DNA of 64,000 nucleotides, from NCBI RefSeq assembly GCF_042651065.1, contig NZ_JBHSCH010000003.1, positions 1 to 64,000 of the forward strand, written 5' to 3'. The first letter of the stretch is position 1. Each line of letters starts with the position of its first letter. The position numbers and the translations under genes were made by a program. Below, in pieces: positions 42,081 through 49,369 of this stretch. The DNA comes from Pseudoroseomonas aestuarii. GTDB lineage: Bacteria > Pseudomonadota > Alphaproteobacteria > Acetobacterales > Acetobacteraceae. The notes under the pieces are model-generated. The model worked only from the letters and a program-made list of their open reading frames with translations. It had not been told where the DNA came from and ran no database searches.

Positions 42081-43343
42081 TCAGGCGCCGATCACCCGCT
42101 CCACCCAGCCGGCCCAGCCGAGCAGCGCGGCATCGGCGCCGAAGGGAGCCACGAGCTGCACGCCGAGCGGCATGCCGGCGGCGCCGGTGCCGGCGGGCAG
42201 GCTGATGCAGGGGCCGTGCAGCGCCGTCCACAGCGCGTTGCAGGCCGGGTCGCCGGTCGCCTCCAGCCCCAGCGGCGCCTCGGAGGGTGCGGAGGCGGTG
42301 AGCAGGATGTCGTACTCCGCCATCAGGTCGCGGAAGGCGGCGCGGGCGGTGGCGAAGGTGGCGCGCCCCTCGATCAGGGCGGTGGCGGGCAGGCTCTCGG
42401 CCCAGTCCAGCCGCTCGGTCAGCACAGGGGAGATGAGGGCGCGCGTCGCGTTGCGCTCCCAGGCCAGGGCGTGCGCCGTCTCGGCGTTCATCACCACCGG
42501 GTGGGCCTCCACCGCCGCCCGCAGCGGCGCGGTGAGCGGGACCGGCGTCACCCGCGCCCCGGCGCGGGCGCAGGCGGCGGCCACCGCCTCGATGCGGGCG
42601 CGGCTGTCCTCGGTCAGCAGCAATTCGCCGGGGCCGAAGCAGAGGGCGATGCGCGGCGCCGCCTCGGGCCTGGCGGAAAAATCCAGCCCCGTCAGCGCGC
42701 CGGCGAACAGCGCGCAATCGGCCGCGCCGCGGCCGAACACGCCGATCGTGTCCAGGCTCTCGCTCATCACCTTCATGCCGGCGCGGTGGATCAGCCCGTA
42801 GCTCGGCTTGAAGCCGGCGATGCCGCAATAGGCGGCGGGGCGCAGCACGGAGCCCGCCGTCTGCGTGCCGAAGGCCAGCGGGAAGAAGCCCGCCGCCACC
42901 CCCGCCGCCGAGCCCTGGCTGGAGCCGCCCGGGGTGCGCGCCGGGTCGTGCGGGTTGGTGGTGGGGCCGGGGTGGCGCGTCGCGAACTCGGTGGTGACGG
43001 TCTTGCCCTGGATGACACCGCCGGCGCGCCGCGCCAGCGCCACGGCGGCGGCATCGGCGCGCGGCCGGTGCCCGGCCCAGATGGGCGAGCCGTATTGCGA
43101 GGGCAGGTCGGCGGTGTCGAGCACGTCCTTCACGCCCACCGGCAGGCCGTGCAGCGGGCCGGGCAGCGCCGCCGCCGCGGCCTGCCGCACCCGCGCGGGC
43201 TCCAGCGTGGCGAAGGCGCGCACCGTGCTGTCCCGCGCCGCGGCGCGCTCCAGGCAGGCCTCGGCCAGGGTGGCGGGGGAGAGGCTGCCGGCGGCGATGC
43301 GCGCGGCGGCCTCGGTGGCGGAGAGATCGGCGGGATGGGTCAT
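42081..43343 (-). CDS. amidase signature family protein
   Basis: A 420-residue amidase. The Ser-cisSer-Lys triad is represented by the Lys in PVGVKDVLDT and the Gly/Ser-rich TPGGSSQGSAAGVAAG, with AGSVLRPAAYCGIAGFKPSYG downstream. The family hydrolyses a wide range of amides or transamidates glutamyl-tRNA. The short length and absence of gatB/C neighbours argue for a catabolic amidase. It leads the MBL-protein gene. I start at MTHPADLSATE (43343); earlier in-frame codons run into the intergenic region shared with aqpZ. Confidence 0.9.
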   Translation of the reverse strand: MTHPADLSATEAAARIAAGSLSPATLAEACLERAAARDSTVRAFATLEPARVRQAAAAALPGPLHGLPVGVKDVLDTADLPSQYGSPIWAGHRPRADAAAVALARRAGGVIQGKTVTTEFATRHPGPTTNPHDPARTPGGSSQGSAAGVAAGFFPLAFGTQTAGSVLRPAAYCGIAGFKPSYGLIHRAGMKVMSESLDTIGVFGRGAADCALFAGALTGLDFSARPEAAPRIALCFGPGELLLTEDSRARIEAVAAACARAGARVTPVPLTAPLRAAVEAHPVVMNAETAHALAWERNATRALISPVLTERLDWAESLPATALIEGRATFATARAAFRDLMAEYDILLTASAPSEAPLGLEATGDPACNALWTALHGPCISLPAGTGAAGMPLGVQLVAPFGADAALLGWAGWVERVIGA

Positions 43344-43539
43344 GGCGCCGATGCTAGGCAAAAGCCGGGCTAGGTCCACCCGGCACATCTGTTTCGCTCT
43401 CGGCTTGTTCAACCGGGGGCATGCCGTTGCGTCACCATAACTGTAAGAAAATGTCAGGATGCTGGCTAAGCTGAAGGGGCCGTGGCGGTGCCGCTGGCAA
43501 AGCCGGTCCACGGTCGCATCCGGTCAGGGAGCCAAGGGG

Positions 43540-44292
43540 ATGGACATGAGCAGGCGCATGGCGGCCGAGTTCCTCGGCACCGCCTGGCTGACCTTCGGCG
43601 GCTGCGGCAGCGCCGTGCTGGCGGCCGCCTATCCTGGCCTCGGCATCGGCTTCACGGGTGTCGCCCTGGCCTTCGGGCTGAGCGTGCTCTGCATGGCCTA
43701 TGCGGTCGGCCCCATTTCGGGTGGGCACTTCAACCCGGCGGTCACGCTCGGCCTGTGGGTGGGTGGGCGCGTGCCCTCCGCCACGCTGCTGCCCTACATG
43801 GCGGCGCAGGTGGCGGGCGCGGTCGCGGCGGCGGCCCTGCTCTACCTCATCGCCAGCGGCAAGCCCGGCTTCGAGCCGGGCGGCTTCGCCGCCAATGGCT
43901 ACGGCGCGCTCAGCCCGGGCCAGTACACGCTGCTGGCCTGCCTGCTGATGGAGGTGGTGGCCACCGCCGTCTTCCTGGTGGTCATCATGGGCGCAACGGC
44001 GCCGAAGGCACCGGGCGGCTTCGCGCCGATCGCCATCGGGCTGGCGCTGACGCTGATCCACCTGCTGTCCATCCCCGTCACCAACACCTCGGTTAATCCG
44101 GCGCGCAGCACCGGGCCGGCGCTGTTCGCGGGCGGGGATTATATCTTCCAGCTCTGGCTGTTCTGGCTGGCGCCGATGGCGGGCGCGGTTCTGGGCGGCT
44201 GGCTGGCGCGCAGCCTGGGGCAGGATGCGGCCTCGGGCGAGAAGCCGCAGATCGCCACCACCCCCTCCGGCCCCACCGCGCCCGCGCACTGA
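43540..44292 (+). CDS. aqpZ: aquaporin Z-type MIP channel
   Basis: A 250-residue channel with six helices and both NPA boxes (SGGHFNPAVT and NTSVNPARS). The second box context SIPVTNTSVNPARSTGPALF and the His in HLLSIPV fit water-selective AqpZ rather than glycerol facilitators. It has a hydrophilic Ser/Thr/Pro tail of about 25 residues. Two starts, 43540 and 43546, are possible; AAGGGG favours the second and GGGAG the first. It is divergent from the amidase over about 196 bases. Confidence 0.92.
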   Translation: MDMSRRMAAEFLGTAWLTFGGCGSAVLAAAYPGLGIGFTGVALAFGLSVLCMAYAVGPISGGHFNPAVTLGLWVGGRVPSATLLPYMAAQVAGAVAAAALLYLIASGKPGFEPGGFAANGYGALSPGQYTLLACLLMEVVATAVFLVVIMGATAPKAPGGFAPIAIGLALTLIHLLSIPVTNTSVNPARSTGPALFAGGDYIFQLWLFWLAPMAGAVLGGWLARSLGQDAASGEKPQIATTPSGPTAPAH

Positions 44293-44499
44293 CCACGATC
44301 GCCGAGCCCGCCCACTGGCCGGGACCGCCCCGGCCAGACCTCCCCAAGGGTGGGGGAATGCCCGGATGCCGTGCCTGCGCTGGCATCCGGGCGCCCGGCC
44401 TCTGGCTGCCGGGCGGTGCGTCCTCCGCACCCGCCGGCCCTCCCGCCGGCCCTGGCGCCGGCCCTGGCGCCGCGCCCTCCGCGTCCCCATTCTGAAGCG

Positions 44500-45036
44500 A
44501 TGCCCCGTTCCGCCCGAGAGGGCGCCATCCACGTCGCTGTCGCGGCGGATGGCGCGCTGCACTACGCCATCCCCGGCTCGCCCGAGACCCTGCCGCCCGT
44601 CGCCCCCCGCGCCCTCAGCCTGGCCTGGGACGCGGCGCGCGCCGCCGCCGCCGCCGAGGCCTGGGGGCCGCACCGCACCCTGGCCTTCGAGGGCGGCGCC
44701 GTGATGGCGCTGGCCGATGCCGATGCCGCCTGCTGGGCGGAGGCGGTGGACCGCGCCGTGGGGCTCGGCACCCTGCCGGGGCTGGCGCTCTGCCTGCGGC
44801 TGCTGGCGCTGGTCGAGCTGCTCGGCCGGGCGGCCTGGGCGCGCGGCCTGTTCGCCATCGCCGCCGACGGGATCGAGCTGCACCCGGCGCTGCTGGCCGC
44901 CGCCGCCGCCGCGCCGCTGGATGGCGGGGCCCGGTTCGACGAAACCGGCATGAAGCGTCTATTGTCCAACCGCATCGCCGGCGCGGCGGGGGCAGGGGCG
45001 GAGACGGGAGTCGCGGGGCAGGGCGCCACGCGCTGA
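44500..45036 (+). CDS. hypothetical protein, Ala-rich
   Basis: A 178-residue protein that I do not recognise. It begins MPRSAREGAIHVAVAADG, is rich in alanine and leucine, and has a moderately hydrophobic segment LALCLRLLALVELLGRAAW that is more like an amphipathic helix than a membrane span. It ends with a Gly/Ala tail. It lies between aqpZ and a lipoprotein gene, both in the same direction, with a Pro-rich, repeat-bearing 207-bp gap before it. The N-terminal boundary is uncertain because the frame is open from 44350. Confidence 0.5.
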   Translation: MPRSAREGAIHVAVAADGALHYAIPGSPETLPPVAPRALSLAWDAARAAAAAEAWGPHRTLAFEGGAVMALADADAACWAEAVDRAVGLGTLPGLALCLRLLALVELLGRAAWARGLFAIAADGIELHPALLAAAAAAPLDGGARFDETGMKRLLSNRIAGAAGAGAETGVAGQGATR

Positions 45037-45103
45037 TCCGCCCGCCCGGCCTCCGGCGCGCGGCCCTCGCCCGATCCTCTGCCTGACACCGCCGGAGCGC
45101 GCC

Positions 45104-45433
45104 ATGAAACGCCTGATCCTTCCCCTGATGCTGCTGACGGGTGCCTGCGCCGCGCCGCCGCCGGCCACGCCCGAGCAGCGCCAGCGGGACGCCACCAGCG
45201 CCGCCTGCCGCGACCAGGTCGAGCGGCAGATGCGCTTCCGCGAGCGTGGCCAGACCATGCGGGTGGACGAGGCCGAGTCGCGGCTGGGCAGCGGCGCCTA
45301 CATGGGCAACCCGCTGGAGCGCTCGCAGCTCGGCGCCCGCTTCGAGCGGGACCGGCTGCTCGACGAATGCATGCGCGGCGCCCAGGACCAGCCTGGCCCG
45401 GCCTCACCCACGGGGGGCGGGCGGGGCTCCTGA
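45104..45433 (+). CDS. small lipoprotein
   Basis: A 109-residue protein with a lipoprotein signal MKRLILPLMLLTGAC; LTGAC is the lipobox, with Cys15 the acylated residue. The mature part is charged, with QRQRDATSAACRDQVERQ and an acidic/basic helical region. No known domain is visible. GGAGCGC lies before the ATG. Its stop is two bases before the most plausible MFS start, implying translational coupling with the transporter. Confidence 0.72.
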   Translation: MKRLILPLMLLTGACAAPPPATPEQRQRDATSAACRDQVERQMRFRERGQTMRVDEAESRLGSGAYMGNPLERSQLGARFERDRLLDECMRGAQDQPGPASPTGGGRGS

Positions 45434-45434
45434 G

Positions 45435-46712
45435 CTGCCGCTGTTCCGGTCGCCCTTCGGCGCGCTGGGACGCGCGCTGGCGACCCGAAACGCCCGCATC
45501 TTCTTCGGCGCCAGCCTGGCCGCCTGGACCGGGCTCTGGATGCACCGCATCGCCGTCGCCTGGCTGGCCTGGGAGCTGACGGGAAGCGCCCTCTGGGTCG
45601 GTCTCGTCGCCTTCTGCGACCTGGCGCCGGCGGCCGTCATCAGCCCCATCGCCGGCGCGGTGGCGGACCGGGTGGACCGGCTGCGCCTCGCCACCGTCTC
45701 GCAGGCCGCCATCGGGCTGGCGGCGGCGGCGGTGGCCGCGCTGGTCGCCACCGGCGCCATGCGCATCGAGTACCTGCTGCTGCTGGAGCTGTTCAGCGGC
45801 ACCGCCGCCAGCTTCGCCCAGCCGGCGCGGCAGACGCTGATGGCCGGCATCGTCGGCCGCGCCGACCTGCCGGCGGCGGTGGCCTGCAACAGCCTCATCT
45901 TCAACGTGGCGCGCTTCATCGGGCCGGCGCTGGCCGGGCCGGTCATCGCCGGCTTCGGCGTGGCGCCGGCCATCGCCTGCAACGCGGTGGCCTATCTCAG
46001 CGCCGTCGTCACCATGCCGATGCTGCGGGTGGACCCGGCGCACCGGCACGGCCACCCCGCCACCGCCAGCCTGTTCGCCGAGGTGCGGGAGGGCTGGGGC
46101 TACGTGGCGCGCCACCCCGGGCTCGGGCCGCTGCTGCTGTATGCCGCCTCGCTCGGCGTGCTGCTGCGCGCGGTGCAGGAGCTGCTGCCGCCCTTCGTCG
46201 AGCGCAATTTCGGCCGCGGCGCCGAATCGCTGGCGCTGATCACCGCCTGCTTCGGCATCGGCGCGCTGGTGGCAGGGCTGTGGCTGGCGGCGCGCGGGCG
46301 CACCAACGGCGCCACCCGCATCGCCATCCTCGCCGGGCTGGCCCAGGCGGTGGCGACGGCGGGCTTCGTCGCGACGGGCTGGTTCCCCTTCGGCCTGCTC
46401 TGCGCGGCGCTGATCGGCGCCACCGCCTCGCTGCACGGCATCTCGGTGCAGCAGCTCGCCCAGACGGCGGCGGACCCGGCCATGCGCGGCCGGGTGCTGG
46501 CGCTGTGGGGCATGATCACCCGTGCCTGCCCGGCGCTCGGGGCGCTGCTGCTCGGCGCGGCGGGGGAGGCGTTCGGCCTGCGCTGGCCCACGCTGGTGGG
46601 CGTCGTGCTCGGGCTGCTGGTCTTCGCCTGGGGCTGGACGCGCTACCGGGATATCGAGGCGGCGCTGGAAGGCCCGCCCCCGGACGAAACCCTCGAAGGA
46701 GAGAAGCGATGA
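45435..46712 (+). CDS. MFS transporter, probable non-standard CTG start
   Basis: A major facilitator of about 425 residues with 12 hydrophobic segments. ARIFFGASLAAWTGLWMHRI opens helix 1, and SPIAGAVADRVDRLRL is the MFS loop 2-3 signature (GxxxDRxxRR-like). It resembles the enterobactin exporter/DHA3-like group (PARQTLMAGIVGRADLPAA). No ATG, GTG or TTG occurs between the lipoprotein stop and helix 1. CTG codons at 45435 and 45441 are the only near-cognate starts with sensible N-termini. Alternatively a GTG about 190 bases upstream, inside the lipoprotein gene, would add an improbable Arg-rich prefix. The stop overlaps the next ATG. Confidence 0.82.
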   Translation: MPLFRSPFGALGRALATRNARIFFGASLAAWTGLWMHRIAVAWLAWELTGSALWVGLVAFCDLAPAAVISPIAGAVADRVDRLRLATVSQAAIGLAAAAVAALVATGAMRIEYLLLLELFSGTAASFAQPARQTLMAGIVGRADLPAAVACNSLIFNVARFIGPALAGPVIAGFGVAPAIACNAVAYLSAVVTMPMLRVDPAHRHGHPATASLFAEVREGWGYVARHPGLGPLLLYAASLGVLLRAVQELLPPFVERNFGRGAESLALITACFGIGALVAGLWLAARGRTNGATRIAILAGLAQAVATAGFVATGWFPFGLLCAALIGATASLHGISVQQLAQTAADPAMRGRVLALWGMITRACPALGALLLGAAGEAFGLRWPTLVGVVLGLLVFAWGWTRYRDIEAALEGPPPDETLEGEKR

Positions 46713-47689
46713 GCCTGCAAGCCGCGATCGTCGGCATGGGACGCTGGGGCCGCACCCTGGTGGAGAGCGTGCAGGGCCGCAACGAGGCGGGCCTCCGCTT
46801 CGTCGCCGGCAGCACCGGCACGCCGGAGAAGGCGCGCGACTGGGCCGCCGCCCAGGGCCTGCGCCTGCACGACAGCTTCGAGGCCGTGCTGGCCGACCCG
46901 GAGGTGCAGGCGGTGGTGCTGGCCACGCCGCACAAGCTGCACGCCGAGCAGGTGATCGCCGCCGCGCGGGCGGGCAAGCCGGTCTTCGTGGAGAAGCCCT
47001 TCACGCTGAGCAAGGCCAGCGCCGAGGCGGCGGTGGCGGCCTGCCGCGAGGCGGGCGTGGTGCTGGCGCTCGGCCACAACCGCCGCTTCCTGCCGGCGGT
47101 GGCGGAGCTGAAGGCGATGCTGGCCGATGGCCGCATCGGCACGCTGCTGCATGTGGAGGGGCATTTCAGTGGCCCCGGCGCCGCCGCCTACAAGGCCGGC
47201 ATGTGGCGCGCCGACCGCAGCGAGAGCCCGCTCGGCGGCATGGGCGGCATGGGCATCCACATGATCGACATGATGGTGAACCTGGCCGGCCCCATCGGCG
47301 AGGTGGCCGTGCACAGCACCGCCCGCGTGCTGGAGAACGGGCTCGACGACACCACCGCCATGCTCTGCCGCTTCGCCAGCGGCGCCACCGGCACCTTCGC
47401 CACCCTGGCCTATGCGCCGCGCTGCTGGCGCGTGGCCCTCTACGGCAGCGAGGGCTGGGCGGAGCTGACCGACCACGAGCACCTCGTCTATCGCCCGCGC
47501 GAGGGGGAGGGCTTCACCCGCGACTTCCCGAAGGTGGACATCGAGCGCGCCGAGCTGGAGGCCTTCGCCGCCGCCGTGGCGGGTGGCCCGGCCTATCCGC
47601 TGCCGCTGGAGCAGGCGGTGCACGGCGTGTCGGTGTTCGAGACGATGATCGTGGCCGCGGCCTCGGGGGGCGCGCACGCGGTGCCCTGA
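46709..47689 (+). CDS. Gfo/Idh/MocA family oxidoreductase
   Basis: A 326-residue NAD(P)-dependent oxidoreductase. The Rossmann start QAAIVGMGRWGRTLVES, the EKP motif in VFVEKPFTLS, and the beta-sheet domain with GGMGGMGIHMIDMM are typical. Substrates of the family are sugars, inositols or sugar acids. AAGGAGAG precedes the ATG, which overlaps the MFS stop, so transport and reduction of one compound is the natural reading. The compound is unknown. Confidence 0.9.
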   Translation: MSLQAAIVGMGRWGRTLVESVQGRNEAGLRFVAGSTGTPEKARDWAAAQGLRLHDSFEAVLADPEVQAVVLATPHKLHAEQVIAAARAGKPVFVEKPFTLSKASAEAAVAACREAGVVLALGHNRRFLPAVAELKAMLADGRIGTLLHVEGHFSGPGAAAYKAGMWRADRSESPLGGMGGMGIHMIDMMVNLAGPIGEVAVHSTARVLENGLDDTTAMLCRFASGATGTFATLAYAPRCWRVALYGSEGWAELTDHEHLVYRPREGEGFTRDFPKVDIERAELEAFAAAVAGGPAYPLPLEQAVHGVSVFETMIVAAASGGAHAVP

Positions 47690-47763
47690 GCGGAGGGCTC
47701 GATGGGCGGGCGGCGCCTGCCTTGCGGGCCGTCCATGTGCGGCCTAGAAGCGCCGGGCCCCAT

Positions 47764-47794
47764 GCCGCCGGCCGGATTCGCCCGGCCCGGCGGC
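47764..47794 (+). repeat. GC hairpin before ridA
   Basis: A 12-bp stem with one bulged base (GCCGCCGGCCGG / CCGGCCCGGCGGC, loop of six to seven nt) lies 27 bases upstream of ridA. It may terminate the preceding operon weakly. Confidence 0.35.
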
Positions 47795-47820
47795 TTCACA
47801 GCAGGGAGTGCGAAGATCCG

Positions 47821-48171
47821 ATGAGCAAGATCACCCGCCACGACGTCAACCCGGTCCTCTCCGGCGCCGTCGAGTATCATGGCTTCGTCTTCCTGGCCGG
47901 CATGACCGCCGACGACCTGTCGCAGGACGTGGTCGGCCAGACCAAGCAGGTGCTGGCCAAGATCGACGCCGCGCTGGAAGGCCACGGCACCGACAAGACC
48001 CGGCTGCTGCAGGCCCAGATCTGGCTGAAGGACATTCGCGACCGCGACGCGATGAACAAGCTCTGGACGGCCTGGCTGCCGGAAGGCGGCGCCCCGGTGC
48101 GCGCCTGCGTGCAGGCCAACATGGCCGACCCGCGCCACCTGGTTGAGATCATGGTCACCGCCTGCCGCTGA
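47821..48171 (+). CDS. ridA: RidA family enamine/imine deaminase
   Basis: A 116-residue YjgF/YER057c/UK114 protein. GTDKTRLLQAQIWLKDI and the substrate-binding Arg in APVRACVQANMADPRHLVEI identify it. RidA hydrolyses reactive 2-aminoacrylate and related enamines released by PLP enzymes. The length is slightly short of E. coli RidA, as in the YoaB-like subgroup. A strong terminator follows. Confidence 0.9.
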   Translation: MSKITRHDVNPVLSGAVEYHGFVFLAGMTADDLSQDVVGQTKQVLAKIDAALEGHGTDKTRLLQAQIWLKDIRDRDAMNKLWTAWLPEGGAPVRACVQANMADPRHLVEIMVTACR

Positions 48172-48212
48172 GCCAAAGCGGGCCCGGAATTCCGGGCGTC
48201 CGGAAAGAAATT

Positions 48213-48252
48213 GGCGCCGGGGATGCAACTTCCCGGCGCCTTTCTTGTTTTT
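48213..48252 (+). terminator. Rho-independent terminator after ridA
   Basis: GGCGCCGGG / CCCGGCGCC form a perfect 9-bp stem around a ten-base loop and are followed by TTTCTTGTTTTT. It lies 41 bases after the ridA stop. Confidence 0.88.
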
Positions 48253-48506
48253 GAAACATATGCTTAGCGGAATCCCTGCTGCGGCAGGGCTGTTGCATTT
48301 TTGCCGCAACACTGTGGTAAATTGCAGAGATCTTCGGTGGTTTAGGATTAAGGTCTTATTGAGGACCCTCACGTACTGCGTGAAAATGCGAATCACGTCG
48401 TATTTCCCCCAGTAACAAGCTCCGGCATTGCCGCCGCCCTCACGTCCTTGCTAGCGGAATAACAACGCGGTGCAGGCCGTAGTGGAGACAGGGCTTTGGG
48501 GGTTTC
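48253..48506 (+). promoter_or_regulatory. AT-rich leader of CHAP hydrolase gene
   Basis: This 254-bp stretch is much richer in A/T than its surroundings and contains no convincing gene. It has TTAA-N7-TTGA at 48348-48362, one base from the CtrA box TTAA-N7-TTAA. Two GAATC (GANTC) sites are also present, one beside ATGCTTAGCGG and one in GCGAATCACG. A long 5' leader or small RNA could also lie here. Confidence 0.4.
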
Positions 48507-49229
48507 ATGCGGGTAAACAGCGCAGCAGTGGCATTTGCCGTTCTCTTCGGGGCGATGTGCGCCGTGCCTGTGGCCGCCGATGCGGCAACCGGCCGCAACA
48601 CCCGGGAGACCGTCAAGCAGCCGCGCGCCGCCCTGCACCAGCCGGCTGCCGCCCGCAGCGCCAAGTCGCCGACGCTCAAGCCGCTCCCGGCCGAGCTGCG
48701 CCGCGCCGAGAACATCTCCTGCGTGCCCTTCGCCCGCGCCATCAGCGGCATCGAGCTTTCCGGCAACGCCCATACCTGGTGGGCCAGCGCCGCCGGCGTC
48801 TATGCCCGGGGCAACCGGCCCGAGCGTGGCTCGGTGCTGAGCTTCCGCGCCTCGGGTGGCATGCGGCTTGGGCATGTCGCCGTCGTCTCCCGCGTCATCG
48901 GCCCGCGCGAGGTGCTGATCGACCACGCCAACTGGGAAGGCCCGGGGCTGCGCAAGGGCACGGTCCAGCGCGGCGTCTCCGTCATCGACGTGTCGGACCG
49001 CAACGACTGGACGGCGGTGCGCGTGCAGGTCGGCCGTAGCGACGACGCCTATGGCCGCGTCTATGCCACCAACGGCTTCATCCACAACCGCGCCTCCGGC
49101 ACCATGATGGCCAAGGGCGAGGCCGGCTTCGAGGAAATGGCCGAGGCCCCCTCGGTGCGCAGCGCCCATGCCGAGCACATGGCCGGCGCCGTTCGCAACC
49201 TCAACATGGATGCCACGGGCAGCCGCTGA
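48507..49229 (+). CDS. secreted CHAP domain peptidoglycan hydrolase
   Basis: A 240-residue protein with a signal peptide (AAVAFAVLFGAMCAVPVA, cleavage near ADA-A) and a basic linker. A CHAP amidase/endopeptidase domain has Cys72 (ENISCVPFAR), His123 (MRLGHVAVVS) and DHANWEG. The C-terminal about 60 residues are not part of the domain. CHAP enzymes cut peptidoglycan cross-bridges or the amide bond to MurNAc and act in division. The unusual leader upstream suggests regulated expression. A strong terminator ends the transcript. Confidence 0.88.
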   Translation: MRVNSAAVAFAVLFGAMCAVPVAADAATGRNTRETVKQPRAALHQPAAARSAKSPTLKPLPAELRRAENISCVPFARAISGIELSGNAHTWWASAAGVYARGNRPERGSVLSFRASGGMRLGHVAVVSRVIGPREVLIDHANWEGPGLRKGTVQRGVSVIDVSDRNDWTAVRVQVGRSDDAYGRVYATNGFIHNRASGTMMAKGEAGFEEMAEAPSVRSAHAEHMAGAVRNLNMDATGSR

Positions 49230-49259
49230 ACGGCGCCCCTTTCCCGGCCCCGCCCGCAT

Positions 49260-49288
49260 CGCGCCCCTGAAGGGGCGCGTTTTTTTTT
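49260..49288 (+). terminator. Rho-independent terminator after CHAP gene
   Basis: CGCGCCCC-TGAA-GGGGCGCG is a perfect 8-bp stem with tetraloop followed by nine T residues, 30 bases after the stop. It is the cleanest terminator in the window. Confidence 0.95.
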
Positions 49289-49369
49289 GCGCGCCGTGCG
49301 CCGCGTGCATTTGCCCCCCGCCGCCTGCCGGCGCATTCTCCGCCGCCATTGGCTGGAGGATGGAGCAGC

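Noticed and set aside
44293..44499. A gene in the Pro-rich stretch before the hypothetical protein
   Set aside because: The frame is open only because of GC bias and tandem CGGCCCTGG-type repeats; no start signal or conserved motif.
48143..48415. A 90-codon plus-strand frame in the AT-rich leader
   Set aside because: It starts inside ridA, runs through the ridA terminator and has no family resemblance.
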